A stretch of DNA of 64,000 nt from Microbacterium galbinum (GTDB taxonomy: Bacteria > Actinomycetota > Actinomycetes > Actinomycetales > Microbacteriaceae): the NCBI RefSeq assembly GCF_023101185.1, contig NZ_CP078077.1, forward strand, positions 2,137,630 to 2,201,629, in the 5' to 3' direction. The notes beneath the pieces are model-generated. The model was not told where the DNA came from. It saw only the letters and a list, made by a program, of their open reading frames with translations, and made no database searches. Made by a program: the position numbers and the translations under genes. Shown here piece after piece: positions 1 to 7,837 of the stretch. How positions within the stretch are numbered: position 1 is the first letter of the stretch; each line of letters starts with the position of its first letter.

Positions 1-74
1 ACCCACCCCGCGAGGGTGACGGTCTGACCGATGTGCTCGGCTCGCAGTGAGCCTGCCGAGTGGGTGCGAAGCAC
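1..74 (-). CDS. aspS: Aspartyl-tRNA synthetase, N-terminal fragment
   Basis: This is the 5' end of a minus-strand gene that runs off the left edge of the window. Read from a GTG at 74, it encodes about 24 residues that begin [18 protein letters not shown] after the initiator. This matches the conserved start of bacterial AspRS, just before its anticodon-binding OB fold. An AGAAGGA Shine-Dalgarno lies about 8 nt upstream, and a TAGAAT -10 box lies at 119-114 on the minus strand. The enzyme charges tRNA-Asp, and in many actinobacteria also tRNA-Asn. The identification rests only on the N-terminus, but the motif is distinctive. Confidence 0.85.
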   Translation of the reverse strand, partial: MLRTHSAGSLRAEHIGQTVTLAGW

Positions 75-190
75 GGAGTATTCCTTCTGTTCTGTGAACG
101 GGCGAACCCGCCCATTCTACGGGGGCGCGCGGCGTGTCTCCGGCGGGCGGAGGGGATCAGTAGGGTGGCAGGGAAAAGGAAGGTGCTCCC
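75..190. promoter_or_regulatory. Divergent promoter region between aspS and the DUF5684-type gene
   Basis: The 116-bp gap holds a TAGAAT box (119-114, minus strand) serving aspS and a TAGGGT box (161-166, plus strand) serving the gene at 191. A GGAAAAGGAAGG Shine-Dalgarno stretch precedes the ATG at 191. The boxes are assigned by eye. Confidence 0.5.
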
Positions 191-589
191 ATGCAACTCG
201 CCCTCGTCCCCGCCGCCGATGTGCCGGTCGTCCCCGATTTCGTCTCCGCGTTCTTCTCGGGGACCACGAGCGTCATCGGCATCATCTTCTACGTGCTGCT
301 GGCGATCGCCTGGTGGAAGGTGTTCACGAAGGCCGGGTACCCGGGCATCCTCGCGCTGATCCCCATCGTCAACGCGATCTTCCTGCTGCGCATCGCCGGG
401 ATGTCGGGCTGGTGGGTGCTGCTCTACCTGGTGCCGATCGCCAACGTCATCCTCGCGATCGTCGTCGCGGTCAAGGTAGGCGATCGCTTCGGCAAGGGCG
501 GTGCGTTCTCGTTCTTCCTGCTGTTCCTGATCCCGTTCATCGGATACTTCATCCTCGGGTTCGGGGACTCCCGCTACCGCAAGGCCTGA
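191..589 (+). CDS. Small integral membrane protein, DUF5684-like
   Basis: This is a 132-residue hydrophobic protein with about three to four membrane segments. They lie roughly at residues 17-43, 54-65, 75-96 and 108-125. The pattern of short loops with Gly-Tyr-Pro-Gly and conserved WW pairs resembles the DUF5684 family of small actinobacterial membrane proteins, whose function is unknown. The start is an ATG with a good Shine-Dalgarno. The next gene begins 1 nt after its TGA, so the two are probably co-transcribed. I see no catalytic motif. Confidence 0.6.
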   Translation: MQLALVPAADVPVVPDFVSAFFSGTTSVIGIIFYVLLAIAWWKVFTKAGYPGILALIPIVNAIFLLRIAGMSGWWVLLYLVPIANVILAIVVAVKVGDRFGKGGAFSFFLLFLIPFIGYFILGFGDSRYRKA

Positions 590-590
590 C

Positions 591-1220
591 GTGCCGGCAT
601 CCCGTCTGCACCTCGTCCGTCACGGCGAGGTCCACAATCCCGGCCGCGTGCTCTACGGCCGTCTGCCCGACTTCCACCTCAGCGACGACGGACGGCGCAT
701 GGCGCAGTCGGCGGCCGAGCACGTCGCCGGTCTCGGTCGCGACGTCGAGGCCCTGCGATGCTCGCCGCTGGAGCGCACGCAGGAGTCGGCCGCTCCGTTC
801 GCCGAGCGCTTCCACCTCGAGCCGGTGCTCGACGAACGCGTCATCGAGCCGACCAACGTCTTCGAGGGCACGCAGATGCGCCGCTCGCTCATGAACCCGC
901 TCAACTGGTGGCATCTGCGGCAGCCCTCGGTGCCCAGCTGGGGCGAGCCGTACGTCTCGGTCGCCGAGCGCATGCGCGCCGCGATGGACGAGCTCTGGCA
1001 CACCACCGAGGCGGGCGACGCGGTGATCGTGTCGCACCAGGCACCGATCTGGATCACGCACCTGTCGGTCGCCGGACTCCCGCTGCGGCACGATCCGCGC
1101 ACCCGGCGCTGCGCCCTGTCGAGCGTGACCTCGTTCGAGCGGGTCGGCGACGTGTGGCGTGAGGTCGACTACGCCGAACCCGCGGCGACGGGCGGCGCGG
1201 TCGACGTCGGCGCCGTCTGA
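591..1220 (+). CDS. Histidine phosphatase family protein
   Basis: This 209-residue protein belongs to the phosphoglycerate-mutase-like superfamily. The N-terminal LVRHGE box carries the catalytic His and the phosphate-binding Arg, and the second His is in VIVSHQAPIW near residue 147. The start is a GTG immediately after the upstream stop. In actinobacteria a phosphatase of this type commonly sits first in the cytochrome c maturation cluster (TlpA, CcdA, ResB, CcsB). Here those genes resume at 3437, after an interposed redox-regulator block. The substrate is unknown. The family assignment is firm and the specific role is not. Confidence 0.85.
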   Translation: MPASRLHLVRHGEVHNPGRVLYGRLPDFHLSDDGRRMAQSAAEHVAGLGRDVEALRCSPLERTQESAAPFAERFHLEPVLDERVIEPTNVFEGTQMRRSLMNPLNWWHLRQPSVPSWGEPYVSVAERMRAAMDELWHTTEAGDAVIVSHQAPIWITHLSVAGLPLRHDPRTRRCALSSVTSFERVGDVWREVDYAEPAATGGAVDVGAV

Positions 1221-1245
1221 GGCATCCCGCTCGCGGCCCTGGGAG

Positions 1246-2151
1246 CTACGCGCCCTCGGCCATCAGCGACTGGATGTGACCGACGGCGGCGAGCTGACCC
1301 GCCGCGACCGCCAGCGCGACCGCGGCCATCGCGCCGGGCAGCGAGGCCCGATGTGCGATGTCGCCCGCCGCCGACACCCCGGCGACGGACGTGCGGCCGA
1401 AGTCGTCGATCTCGATCGCGCCGGACGGGAGCATCGCGAGTCCGAGCTGCTCGGCGAACGGGGCGCGCTGGCGCGAGACCACCGAGGCGACGAAGATGCC
1501 GGCGACGGATGCTTCGCCCTCCGCCGTGGTCAACCTCACCGTCTCTCCCTCCCGCGCGATCGACAGGGGTGACGAGGAGGCGACGACGGCGCCGAGCGCC
1601 TCGAGGGTCGCGCGATCCTCCTCCGCGAAGGAACCCTCGGTGGGGAAGACCGTGATCGACGACACGATCCGGCCGAGCAGCCCGATCAGATGGGCGGCGC
1701 GGGCGGCCTCGCCGATCACGGCGATCGGCTTGCCCGCATGCTCGTGCCCGTCGCAGAACGGGCAACTGAACGCCCCGACGCCCCACAGCTCCTGCAGCCC
1801 GGAGATCGCGGGCAGTTCGTCGGCCATGCCGGTCGCGAGCACGATGCGCCGCGCCGCGACCGTGCCGCCGTCGGCGAGTTCGAGCGTGAACGCCCCCTGC
1901 TCTCCGTCGATCCGCTCGACGCGGGCATCGCGCACCTCGACGTCCGCGTACTCCGCGAGCTGGGCGCGGGCGATCGCGCGGAAGTCGGCGGGCGGGGTGC
2001 CGTCGTTCGCGGCGACGTTGTGCATGTGCAGCACCGTGCCGTTGCGGTACTCGCCCGAGTCGAGCAGCAGCGCCGAGCGGTGCATCCGTCCCAGCGTCAG
2101 CGCCGCCTGCAGGCCCGCGGGGCCTGCGCCGATCACGATCACGTCGTACAT
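1246..2151 (-). CDS. NAD(P)/FAD-dependent dithiol oxidoreductase, thioredoxin-reductase-like
   Basis: A 301-residue flavoprotein. It has an N-terminal GAGPAG dinucleotide fold (residues 8-13), the IVLATG motif near 103-108 and a late GD FAD-binding segment in SAAGDIA. A CPFC redox pair at residues 130-133 sits where thioredoxin reductase has CATC, so this is probably a stand-alone disulfide reductase of the CPxC subgroup, not canonical TrxB. The ATG at 2151 is chosen because AAGGA precedes it and because the nucleotide fold begins there. An in-frame ATG at 2205 lies inside the upstream operator. The promoter overlaps a palindrome shared with the MerR gene at 2968, so MerR control is likely. 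The electron acceptor is unknown. Confidence 0.85.
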   Translation of the reverse strand: MYDVIVIGAGPAGLQAALTLGRMHRSALLLDSGEYRNGTVLHMHNVAANDGTPPADFRAIARAQLAEYADVEVRDARVERIDGEQGAFTLELADGGTVAARRIVLATGMADELPAISGLQELWGVGAFSCPFCDGHEHAGKPIAVIGEAARAAHLIGLLGRIVSSITVFPTEGSFAEEDRATLEALGAVVASSSPLSIAREGETVRLTTAEGEASVAGIFVASVVSRQRAPFAEQLGLAMLPSGAIEIDDFGRTSVAGVSAAGDIAHRASLPGAMAAVALAVAAGQLAAVGHIQSLMAEGA

Positions 2152-2196
2152 GAGGGGTCCTTCCGACCGGTGGATCTTGTGTTCGCGATCAGTCTG

Positions 2197-2220
2197 TGAC
2201 TTCATGTCGGGATGAAGTCA
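2197..2220. promoter_or_regulatory. MerR-type operator/promoter of the dithiol oxidoreductase
   Basis: TGACTTCAT (2197-2205) and ATGAAGTCA (2212-2220) form a perfect 9-bp inverted repeat with a 6-bp centre. On the minus strand it lies between a TTGACT -35 and a CAGACT -10 separated by 19 bp, the long spacer typical of MerR-activated promoters. The same arms recur at the start of the MerR gene at 2951-2978. Confidence 0.7.
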
Positions 2221-2237
2221 AGCGATGGGGCGCGAGG

Positions 2238-2265
2238 TTGACATCACTAGCTCGGCTAGTAATCT
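2238..2265 (+). promoter_or_regulatory. Promoter with palindromic operator for the small ORF and MarR gene
   Basis: A TTGACA -35 (2238-2243) and TAATCT -10 (2260-2265) are 16 bp apart. ACTAGC-TCG-GCTAGT (2246-2260) fills the spacer as a perfect dyad. This position and size fit an autoregulatory MarR operator. Confidence 0.65.
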
Positions 2266-2315
2266 AGTTTTGCGAGCATTGTCCGGATGGTCGCACCAGA
2301 CGGAGGGAGCGGGAC

Positions 2316-2414
2316 ATGATCGAACGGGAAGAGATCGCTGCGAACGAGGATGGCGCGGGCGCCGAGGGGGAGCGCTTCGGGAAGTGGTTGTCCCTGATCA
2401 ATCAGGAGGACTGA
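2316..2414 (+). CDS. 32-residue acidic ORF upstream of the MarR gene
   Basis: This short ORF runs from an ATG at 2316 to a TGA at 2412-2414. A GGAGGGAGCGGG Shine-Dalgarno precedes it. It ends 1 nt before the GTG start of the MarR gene and contains that gene's AGGAGG ribosome-binding site, so its translation should be coupled to the regulator. The peptide is rich in Glu and Ala, ends near FGKWLSLINQED, and has no cysteines. It could be a leader peptide, a small effector, or simply a translated leader. Evidence that it is a real protein is limited to the start signals and the tight spacing. Confidence 0.45.
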   Translation: MIEREEIAANEDGAGAEGERFGKWLSLINQED

Positions 2415-2415
2415 G

Positions 2416-2901
2416 GTGAGCACCGCGGAGGCTCCCGCCACCATCTGGAACGCGATCGATCAGTCGTACGCGCTCGACGTCGCCCGCGCCGTGGAGCGCG
2501 TGCGCGTCGCGGAGGACCAGCTGGCGCGCCGACGTCAGGCGTCGTGTGGACCGAGTCCGCTGCTCCGCGAGATCACCCGGCTCATCGCCGAGGCCGACCA
2601 TCGCAACGAGGCGATCACTCCCGGTGACCTCGCGTCCGAGTTGCAGGTGACGACCGCCGCGATCTCGAAGGCGCTCGAGAAGCTCGAGACCGCGCGGGTC
2701 ATCACCACGCAGCGGAACCCCGCGGACAGTCGCTCGAAGCTTCTCGTTCCCCTGCGGCGGATCGATCCCTCGGAGGGGCTCGACGCCACGGCGGTCGCCG
2801 TCCACCGGATCGCGACGGACCTGAGCGCCGAGCAGTCGGCGGTGGTGAGCGACTTCCTCGAGAAGGTCGCCGACCTCATCACGAGGGAGTGCCGGGACTG
2901 A
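2416..2901 (+). CDS. MarR family transcriptional regulator
   Basis: A 161-residue winged-helix regulator. The helix-turn-helix spans about residues 68-92, with LASELQVTTAAISKALEKLE as the recognition region, followed by the wing with ITTQRNPADSRSK. This is the D-x-R-wing signature of MarR proteins. The N-terminal and C-terminal helices would form the dimer interface. The start is a GTG with AGGAGG about 8 nt upstream, directly after a 32-residue ORF. The promoter contains a perfect palindrome, so autorepression is likely. One cysteine (TCGPSP region near 44) could be a sensor, but there is no direct evidence. The likely targets are itself and the nearby reductase. Confidence 0.85.
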   Translation: MSTAEAPATIWNAIDQSYALDVARAVERVRVAEDQLARRRQASCGPSPLLREITRLIAEADHRNEAITPGDLASELQVTTAAISKALEKLETARVITTQRNPADSRSKLLVPLRRIDPSEGLDATAVAVHRIATDLSAEQSAVVSDFLEKVADLITRECRD

Positions 2902-2950
2902 CGGCGTCGCTTCGGCGGTCGAGCGGCGGACCTTGCGTCCACGCTCCGTT

Positions 2951-2978
2951 TGTGACTTCATGTTGGGATGAAGTCACA
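2951..2978. promoter_or_regulatory. MerR operator overlapping the MerR start codon
   Basis: TGTGACTTCAT (2951-2961) and ATGAAGTCACA (2968-2978) form a perfect 11-bp inverted repeat with a 6-bp centre. The right arm begins with the ATG of the MerR gene. The inner 9 bp of each arm are identical to those at 2197-2220. This implies that MerR binding controls its own expression. Confidence 0.7.
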
Positions 2979-3372
2979 CGCTGAGCATCCGTGGTCCGTC
3001 GGCGATGTCGCGGCCCGCGTCGATCTTCCCACCAACGTGCTGCGCCACTGGGAGTCGGTCGGACTGTTGACCCCCGCCCGCGACGACGCCGGCCGCCGTC
3101 GGTACGGCGAGGACGACGTCGTGCGCATCGCCGTGATCCAGCGCAGCAAGGCCGCGGGCATGACGCTCGATCAGATCGCGGTGCTGCTCGACGACAGCAG
3201 TTGGGGGCGCCATCAGGTGCTGCAGTCGCACATCGACGACATCGACCGCCGCATGGAGGAGATGCGCCGCTCACGCGCGATGACCGAGCACGCGCTGCGC
3301 TGCCGCTCGCACGACATCGCCACCTGTCCGCGTTTCCGGGCCGGCGTCGACGACGTGCTGTCGCGGTTCTGA
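2968..3372 (+). CDS. MerR family transcriptional regulator with C-x7-C sensor motif
   Basis: A 134-residue MerR protein. The winged HTH occupies about residues 9-55 (SVGDVAARVDLPTNVLRHWE, then a wing ending RRRYGEDDV), followed by the long dimerisation helix (about 81-110). Cys112 and Cys120 have the C-x7-C spacing used for metal or thiol sensing in CueR and ZntR. The His and Asp between them could also ligate metal. The ATG lies within its own operator palindrome and no Shine-Dalgarno is visible, so the transcript may be leaderless. The matching operator at the dithiol reductase promoter suggests that this gene activates that reductase. The inducer cannot be read from sequence. Confidence 0.88.
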   Translation: MKSHAEHPWSVGDVAARVDLPTNVLRHWESVGLLTPARDDAGRRRYGEDDVVRIAVIQRSKAAGMTLDQIAVLLDDSSWGRHQVLQSHIDDIDRRMEEMRRSRAMTEHALRCRSHDIATCPRFRAGVDDVLSRF

Positions 3373-3373
3373 G

Positions 3374-3393
3374 GGGCGCCGGTGGCGGCGCCC
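3374..3393 (+). terminator. GC-rich hairpin after the MerR gene
   Basis: GGGCGCCG and CGGCGCCC pair across a GTGG loop immediately after the MerR stop codon. There is no U-tract, so termination efficiency is uncertain. Confidence 0.45.
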
Positions 3394-3436
3394 GCGTCCG
3401 GCCTAACCATAGGAACCTCGGCGTAAACTCGTAACC

Positions 3437-4087
3437 GTGCCACTCGCCTCGAGGATTCACCCGATCCGCAGCGGCCGCCCCTCCCGCACTCGCCGTTCCC
3501 GGCGTGCGGTCGGAGCCGCGCTCGCCGCGGTGCTTGCCGTCGGCCTGACCGCCTGTGCTCCGGATGCCGTGAGCGAGTCGTTCCTGAGCGGCGAGAACAC
3601 CGGCTACGTCGCCGCCGACGGCGCGATCCAGGAGATCCCCGTCGCCGAGCGCGGCGAGCCGATCGACTTCTCGGGCGTCACCGAAGACGGCGAGGCCTTC
3701 GACAGCGCCGACATCGCGGGCCAGGTCACGGTCGTGAACTTCTGGTACGCCGGCTGCGCGCCGTGCCGCGTCGAGGCCGGCGATCTCGAGTCGGTGTGGC
3801 AGGAGTACGAAGACCAGGGTGTGTCGTTCGTCGGCATCAACACCCGCGATCAGGCCGACACGGCCAAGGCCTTCTCGACCGAGTTCGAGATCACCTACCC
3901 GAGCCTGATCGACGTCGACACCGCGCAGGCCAAGCTCGCCTTCGCGGCCGAGACGCCCATCCAGGCCACCCCCACCACGCTCGTGCTCGACAAGCAGGGC
4001 CGCGTCGCCGCCCGCATCATCGGGCCCATCGACGGGACCTCGATCCTGTCCACGCTCGTCAAGGACGCGCTCGCGGAGAGCGCGTGA
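3437..4087 (+). CDS. TlpA/ResA-like thioredoxin lipoprotein
   Basis: A 216-residue exported thioredoxin-fold protein. The N-terminus has a positive region and a hydrophobic stretch ending in the lipobox LTAC, with Cys40 as the lipidated residue. The thioredoxin domain (about 73-212) carries the redox motif CAPC at 107-110 and the cis-Pro in QATPTT. It probably reduces apocytochrome c thiols outside the membrane, taking electrons from CcdA, whose gene overlaps its stop codon. The start is the GTG at 3437, 7 nt after a TAAACT -10 box (3424-3429), which suggests leaderless transcription. Confidence 0.9.
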   Translation: MPLASRIHPIRSGRPSRTRRSRRAVGAALAAVLAVGLTACAPDAVSESFLSGENTGYVAADGAIQEIPVAERGEPIDFSGVTEDGEAFDSADIAGQVTVVNFWYAGCAPCRVEAGDLESVWQEYEDQGVSFVGINTRDQADTAKAFSTEFEITYPSLIDVDTAQAKLAFAAETPIQATPTTLVLDKQGRVAARIIGPIDGTSILSTLVKDALAESA

Positions 4088-4845
4088 ATCCCCAGGACAT
4101 CATCGGTTCGGGAGCGCTCTGGCTGGCGATCCCGGTCGCTCTGCTCGCCGGGCTCATCTCGTTCCTGTCGCCCTGCGTGCTGCCGCTCGTGCCGGGGTAC
4201 CTCGGCTTCCTCGGTGGATCCGTGGCTCCGCGCGCGGGCGCGGGCGCGACGGATGCCGTGGCCCCGGGTCGCGGTCGCCTCGTCGTCGGCGTGCTCCTCT
4301 TCATCGCCGGGTTCAGTGCCGTCTTCGTCGCGATCACCTCGCTCGGCGGCGTCGCGAGCGTCTTCCTGATCCAGTGGGGAGGGCTCATCACGCGCATCCT
4401 CGGCGTCGTGATCATCCTCATGGGCCTCGTCTTCCTCGGGCTGTTCGGCTTCGCGCAGCGCGAGCTGCGCTTCCACGTCGACGGCAAGTACGGCGTCATC
4501 GGGGCGCCGCTGCTGGGCATCGCGCTCGGCATCGGCTGGGCGCCCTGCCTCGGCCCGACCCTGACGGCGATCTTCGCCCTCTCCTTCAACGCCGGCGACC
4601 CGGTGCGCGCGGGGGCCCTCGGTCTCGCCTACTCCCTCGGCCTCGGCATCCCGTTCCTGCTCGTCGCGCTCGGCTTCGGCTGGGCGACCACGGCCATCGG
4701 ATTCCTGCGCCGCCACATCCGCGTCGTCAACATCATCGGCGGCGTGCTGCTGATCGCGCTCGGCGTGCTGATGGTGACGGGGCTGTGGACCGACATCATG
4801 TCCCGACTGACGGCGGTGATGAGCAGTGTCATCCTCCCGCTCTGA
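4084..4845 (+). CDS. ccdA: Cytochrome c biogenesis protein CcdA
   Basis: A 253-residue membrane protein with about six transmembrane segments. It passes electrons from cytoplasmic thioredoxin to the extracellular thioredoxin-like protein. The two redox cysteines of the family are visible in LSPCVLP (Cys31) and WAPCLGP (Cys155). The GTG start overlaps the stop of the thioredoxin gene (GTGA), so the two are translationally coupled. It is followed by resB and ccsB, giving a complete system II cytochrome c maturation cassette. Confidence 0.93.
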   Translation: MNPQDIIGSGALWLAIPVALLAGLISFLSPCVLPLVPGYLGFLGGSVAPRAGAGATDAVAPGRGRLVVGVLLFIAGFSAVFVAITSLGGVASVFLIQWGGLITRILGVVIILMGLVFLGLFGFAQRELRFHVDGKYGVIGAPLLGIALGIGWAPCLGPTLTAIFALSFNAGDPVRAGALGLAYSLGLGIPFLLVALGFGWATTAIGFLRRHIRVVNIIGGVLLIALGVLMVTGLWTDIMSRLTAVMSSVILPL

Positions 4846-4888
4846 TCACGAGACGACCGAGAAGAAAACCCGGAAGAACGAGAGTGCC

Positions 4889-6667
4889 GTGAGCAGCAAG
4901 ACGCCCAGGTCCAGCGATCCGCTGCGGCCGTCCGACCACGTCGACGGCGACGACTCGATCACGCAGCCGCGCCTCGGTTTCGTCGGGTGGCTGCGCTGGG
5001 GCTGGCGCCAGCTGACCTCGATGCGCACCGCGCTGATCCTGCTGCTCGTGCTCGCGGTCGCCGCGATCCCCGGATCGATCTTCCCGCAGCGCATGGCCGA
5101 CCCTAACGGTGTCACGCAGTGGCAGCGCGACAACCCCGATCTCTTCCCGATCCTCGACGGCCTCAAGCTCTTCGACGTCTATCTGTCGCCGTGGTTCTCG
5201 GCGATCTACCTGCTGCTGTTCACCTCGCTCGTCGGCTGTGTGATCCCGCGCATCCGTCACCACTGGAAGGCGCTCCAGGCACGGCCGCCCCGCACGCCCG
5301 CGCGTCTGCAGCGGCTCGACGACTTCCGGGCCGTCACCCGCGACCTCTCCGCGACCGCGGGGAACGGCGAGAAGACGGATGCCGAGGCCGAGGCATCCGC
5401 ATCGATCGCCGTCGCGACCAAGCAGCTCAAGGCTCTCGGCTATCGCGTCGAGCGCTACGACCGCGGGCGCACCTTCTCGGTGTCGGCCGAGCGCGGGTAC
5501 TGGCGGGAGACCGGGAACCTGCTCTTCCACCTCGCGCTCGTCGGCGTGCTAGTCACGGTCGCCATCGGCGGCGGTTTCGCGTATACCGGTCAGCGGGTGC
5601 TGGTCGAGGGCGAGACGTTCGCGAACACGCTCGTCGACTACGACTCGATGAACCGCGGACGCTTCGTCGCCGACGACGCCCTCGCGCCCTACTCGATGCG
5701 CCTCGACACCTTCGATGTCTCGTACACCCCGTTCGGCGAGGCGGGTTCCGGCCAGGCCGGCGACTTCTCGGCCAACGTCACGGTCAAGGAGAACGGGGAG
5801 GAGCGCACCGGCTCCATCAAGGTCAATGAGCCGCTGCCCGTCGCCGACGACGACATCTTCCTGCTCGGCAACGGTTACGCGCCCACCATCACGGTGCGCA
5901 ACGCCGACGGCGACGTGGTGTTCACGAACAGCGTGCCGTTCCTGCCGCAGGACACCAACATGACCTCGCTCGGCGTGATCAAGGTCACCGACGGACTCCC
6001 CGAGCAGCTCGGCCTGCTGGGCTTCTTCTACCCGACGACCGCCGTGCTCGACACGGGCGCGTTCTTCTCGGCCTACCCCGCGCTCACCAACCCGACGCTC
6101 ACGCTCGACGTGTACTCGGGTGACCTCGGCATCAACGACGGCACCCCGCGGTCGGTCTACGTGCTCGACACCACCGACCTCACCCAGCTCACCGGTCGCG
6201 CGGTCGACAAGGACTCGATCGAGCTCGCTCCGGGCGAGACCGCCGACCTGCCGAACGGCATGGGAACGGTCACCTTCGAGGACGAGTCGCCCGAGGGTGC
6301 GACCGACGCCACGCAGTCGGTCAAGCGCTTCGCCTCGCTGCAGATCCACCGCGACGAGTCCGGCGTCTGGGTGCTCGGCTTCGCGGTGCTCGCGCTCGGC
6401 GGACTCATGCTCGCGCTGTTCGTGCCCCGCCGCCGCATGTGGGTCAAGGCCACGGTCGAGGGTGACTCCGTCTCGCTCGAGTACGCAGGCCTCGCCCGCG
6501 GCGAGGACCCGACGATCGCGGTGGCGCTCGACGACATCGTCGCCGGCCACGGCCGCCTGCTCGATGCGGCCGGGGGTACGGTCGCCCGCGAACCCGCCGC
6601 CGACGACCTCGCCGAAGATCTCGCGGATGCCGACCCGACGGCATCCGACTCCCCGAAAGTAGACTGA
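4889..6667 (+). CDS. resB: Cytochrome c biogenesis protein ResB
   Basis: A 592-residue ResB/Ccs1 protein. It has three N-terminal membrane helices (about 43-62, 102-120 and 206-232 by eye), a large extracytoplasmic domain, and a final helix near 505-528 before a charged cytoplasmic tail. It forms the haem-handling and ligation complex with CcsB. I chose the GTG at 4889, where the family's usual VSxKTPRxSDPLRPSDH start falls, over a GTG at 4826 that lies inside ccdA. A GGAAGAA Shine-Dalgarno lies about 11 nt upstream. The start is moderately certain and the family is certain. Confidence 0.9.
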   Translation: MSSKTPRSSDPLRPSDHVDGDDSITQPRLGFVGWLRWGWRQLTSMRTALILLLVLAVAAIPGSIFPQRMADPNGVTQWQRDNPDLFPILDGLKLFDVYLSPWFSAIYLLLFTSLVGCVIPRIRHHWKALQARPPRTPARLQRLDDFRAVTRDLSATAGNGEKTDAEAEASASIAVATKQLKALGYRVERYDRGRTFSVSAERGYWRETGNLLFHLALVGVLVTVAIGGGFAYTGQRVLVEGETFANTLVDYDSMNRGRFVADDALAPYSMRLDTFDVSYTPFGEAGSGQAGDFSANVTVKENGEERTGSIKVNEPLPVADDDIFLLGNGYAPTITVRNADGDVVFTNSVPFLPQDTNMTSLGVIKVTDGLPEQLGLLGFFYPTTAVLDTGAFFSAYPALTNPTLTLDVYSGDLGINDGTPRSVYVLDTTDLTQLTGRAVDKDSIELAPGETADLPNGMGTVTFEDESPEGATDATQSVKRFASLQIHRDESGVWVLGFAVLALGGLMLALFVPRRRMWVKATVEGDSVSLEYAGLARGEDPTIAVALDDIVAGHGRLLDAAGGTVAREPAADDLAEDLADADPTASDSPKVD

Positions 6668-6671
6668 CACC

Positions 6672-7649
6672 ATGTTCGACCTCGAAGTGATCTCGCCGGT
6701 CCTGCTCTGGACCGCGATCGCGATCTACGCCGCGGCTTTCATCGCGTTCGCATTCGACCTCGCGCGCCGCTCGCAGATCTCCGCCGACGCGCAGACCGTG
6801 CGCGAGGCCGAGCTGGTCGGCGCCGGCGCGCGCGGGGGAGCGACGCTCACGGCCACCGGAAAGCCCATCGAGCCGAAGCCCCAGCGCTTCGTCATGGCGC
6901 GCATCGGCACCTCGCTCACCGTTCTCGCGTTCATCTTCCACCTCGGTGCGACCCTCACCCGTGGCTTCGCGGCCGGTCGCGTGCCGTGGGCGAACCTCTA
7001 CGAGTTCGCGATGATCGGCACGCTGCTCATCATCGCCGTCTACCTGATCGTGCTGGTCAAGGTCGACCTGCGCTTCCTCGGCACGTTCATCACCGGCCTC
7101 GTGGTGGTGCTGCTGGGCCTGTCGTCGACGAACTTCTACGTCGAGGTCACGCCGCTCATGGACCCGCTCAAGAGCGTGTGGCTCGTGATCCACGTCTTCG
7201 TCGCCTCGCTGGGCACGGCGTTCTTCGCCCTCGCCTTCGCGCTCTCGGTCATCCAGCTCATGCAGTCGCGGCGCGAGCGCCTCGTCTCGGAGGGTGCGGC
7301 CAAGACCGGCCCCGGGTTCCTGCGCACGTTCCCCTCGGCCGAGCGCCTCGAGAGCATGGCGTACCGCTTCACGATCATCGGGTTCATCCTCTGGACCTTC
7401 ACCCTCATCGCCGGTTCCATCTGGGCCTACTACGCGTGGAGCCGCTTCTGGGGCTTCGATGTGAAGGAGACCTGGACCTTTGTGATCTGGGTGCTCTACG
7501 CCGGCTACATCCACGCCCGCGCGACCCGCGGCTGGCGGGGAAACCCCTCGGCCTGGCTCGCGATCGTCGGCTTCACGGCCGTGCTGTTCAACTTCACGAT
7601 CGTGAACGTGTTCTTCAAGGGTCTGCACGCCTACTCCGGCATCAGCTGA
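6672..7649 (+). CDS. ccsB: Cytochrome c biogenesis protein CcsB (CcsA/ResC type)
   Basis: A 325-residue integral membrane protein of the CcsA/ResC family, the haem-exporting partner of ResB. About eight membrane helices are visible. The haem-handling WWD-like region appears as WAYYAWSRFWGFDVKETWTF near residues 251-270, and the conserved WANLYEF motif lies near 110. It starts 4 nt after the resB stop. This completes the tlpA-ccdA-resB-ccsB operon, which ends at the strong hairpin at 7669-7706. Confidence 0.93.
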   Translation: MFDLEVISPVLLWTAIAIYAAAFIAFAFDLARRSQISADAQTVREAELVGAGARGGATLTATGKPIEPKPQRFVMARIGTSLTVLAFIFHLGATLTRGFAAGRVPWANLYEFAMIGTLLIIAVYLIVLVKVDLRFLGTFITGLVVVLLGLSSTNFYVEVTPLMDPLKSVWLVIHVFVASLGTAFFALAFALSVIQLMQSRRERLVSEGAAKTGPGFLRTFPSAERLESMAYRFTIIGFILWTFTLIAGSIWAYYAWSRFWGFDVKETWTFVIWVLYAGYIHARATRGWRGNPSAWLAIVGFTAVLFNFTIVNVFFKGLHAYSGIS

Positions 7650-7668
7650 GGCATCCGCCCCTGACATC

Positions 7669-7706
7669 CACGACGCCCCGTCTCCTTCCGGAGGCGGGGC
7701 GTCGTG
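7669..7706. terminator. Strong hairpin terminator after the cytochrome c operon
   Basis: CACGACGCCCCG pairs with CGGGGCGTCGTG, and the stem extends inward through CTCC/GGAG to a 4-nt loop, about 17 bp in all. It lies 20 nt past ccsB and before the convergent YhgE gene, so it may work in both directions. The rest of the gap (7707-7837) holds AAACGGAGA (about 7718) and TCTCCGTTT (about 7788) as a looser inverted pair and nothing else recognisable. Confidence 0.7.
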
Positions 7707-7837
7707 CGTGTGGGTTCGAAAACGGAGATCGGATGCCGGCGACAGGGCGCGTCGTTCGCGCGACTCGCCGCCGCGCGGCCCGGACGTCTCCGTTTCCCGA
7801 GACGGGGTCGGGGAACGAACAGGGCGGATGCCGCGGC

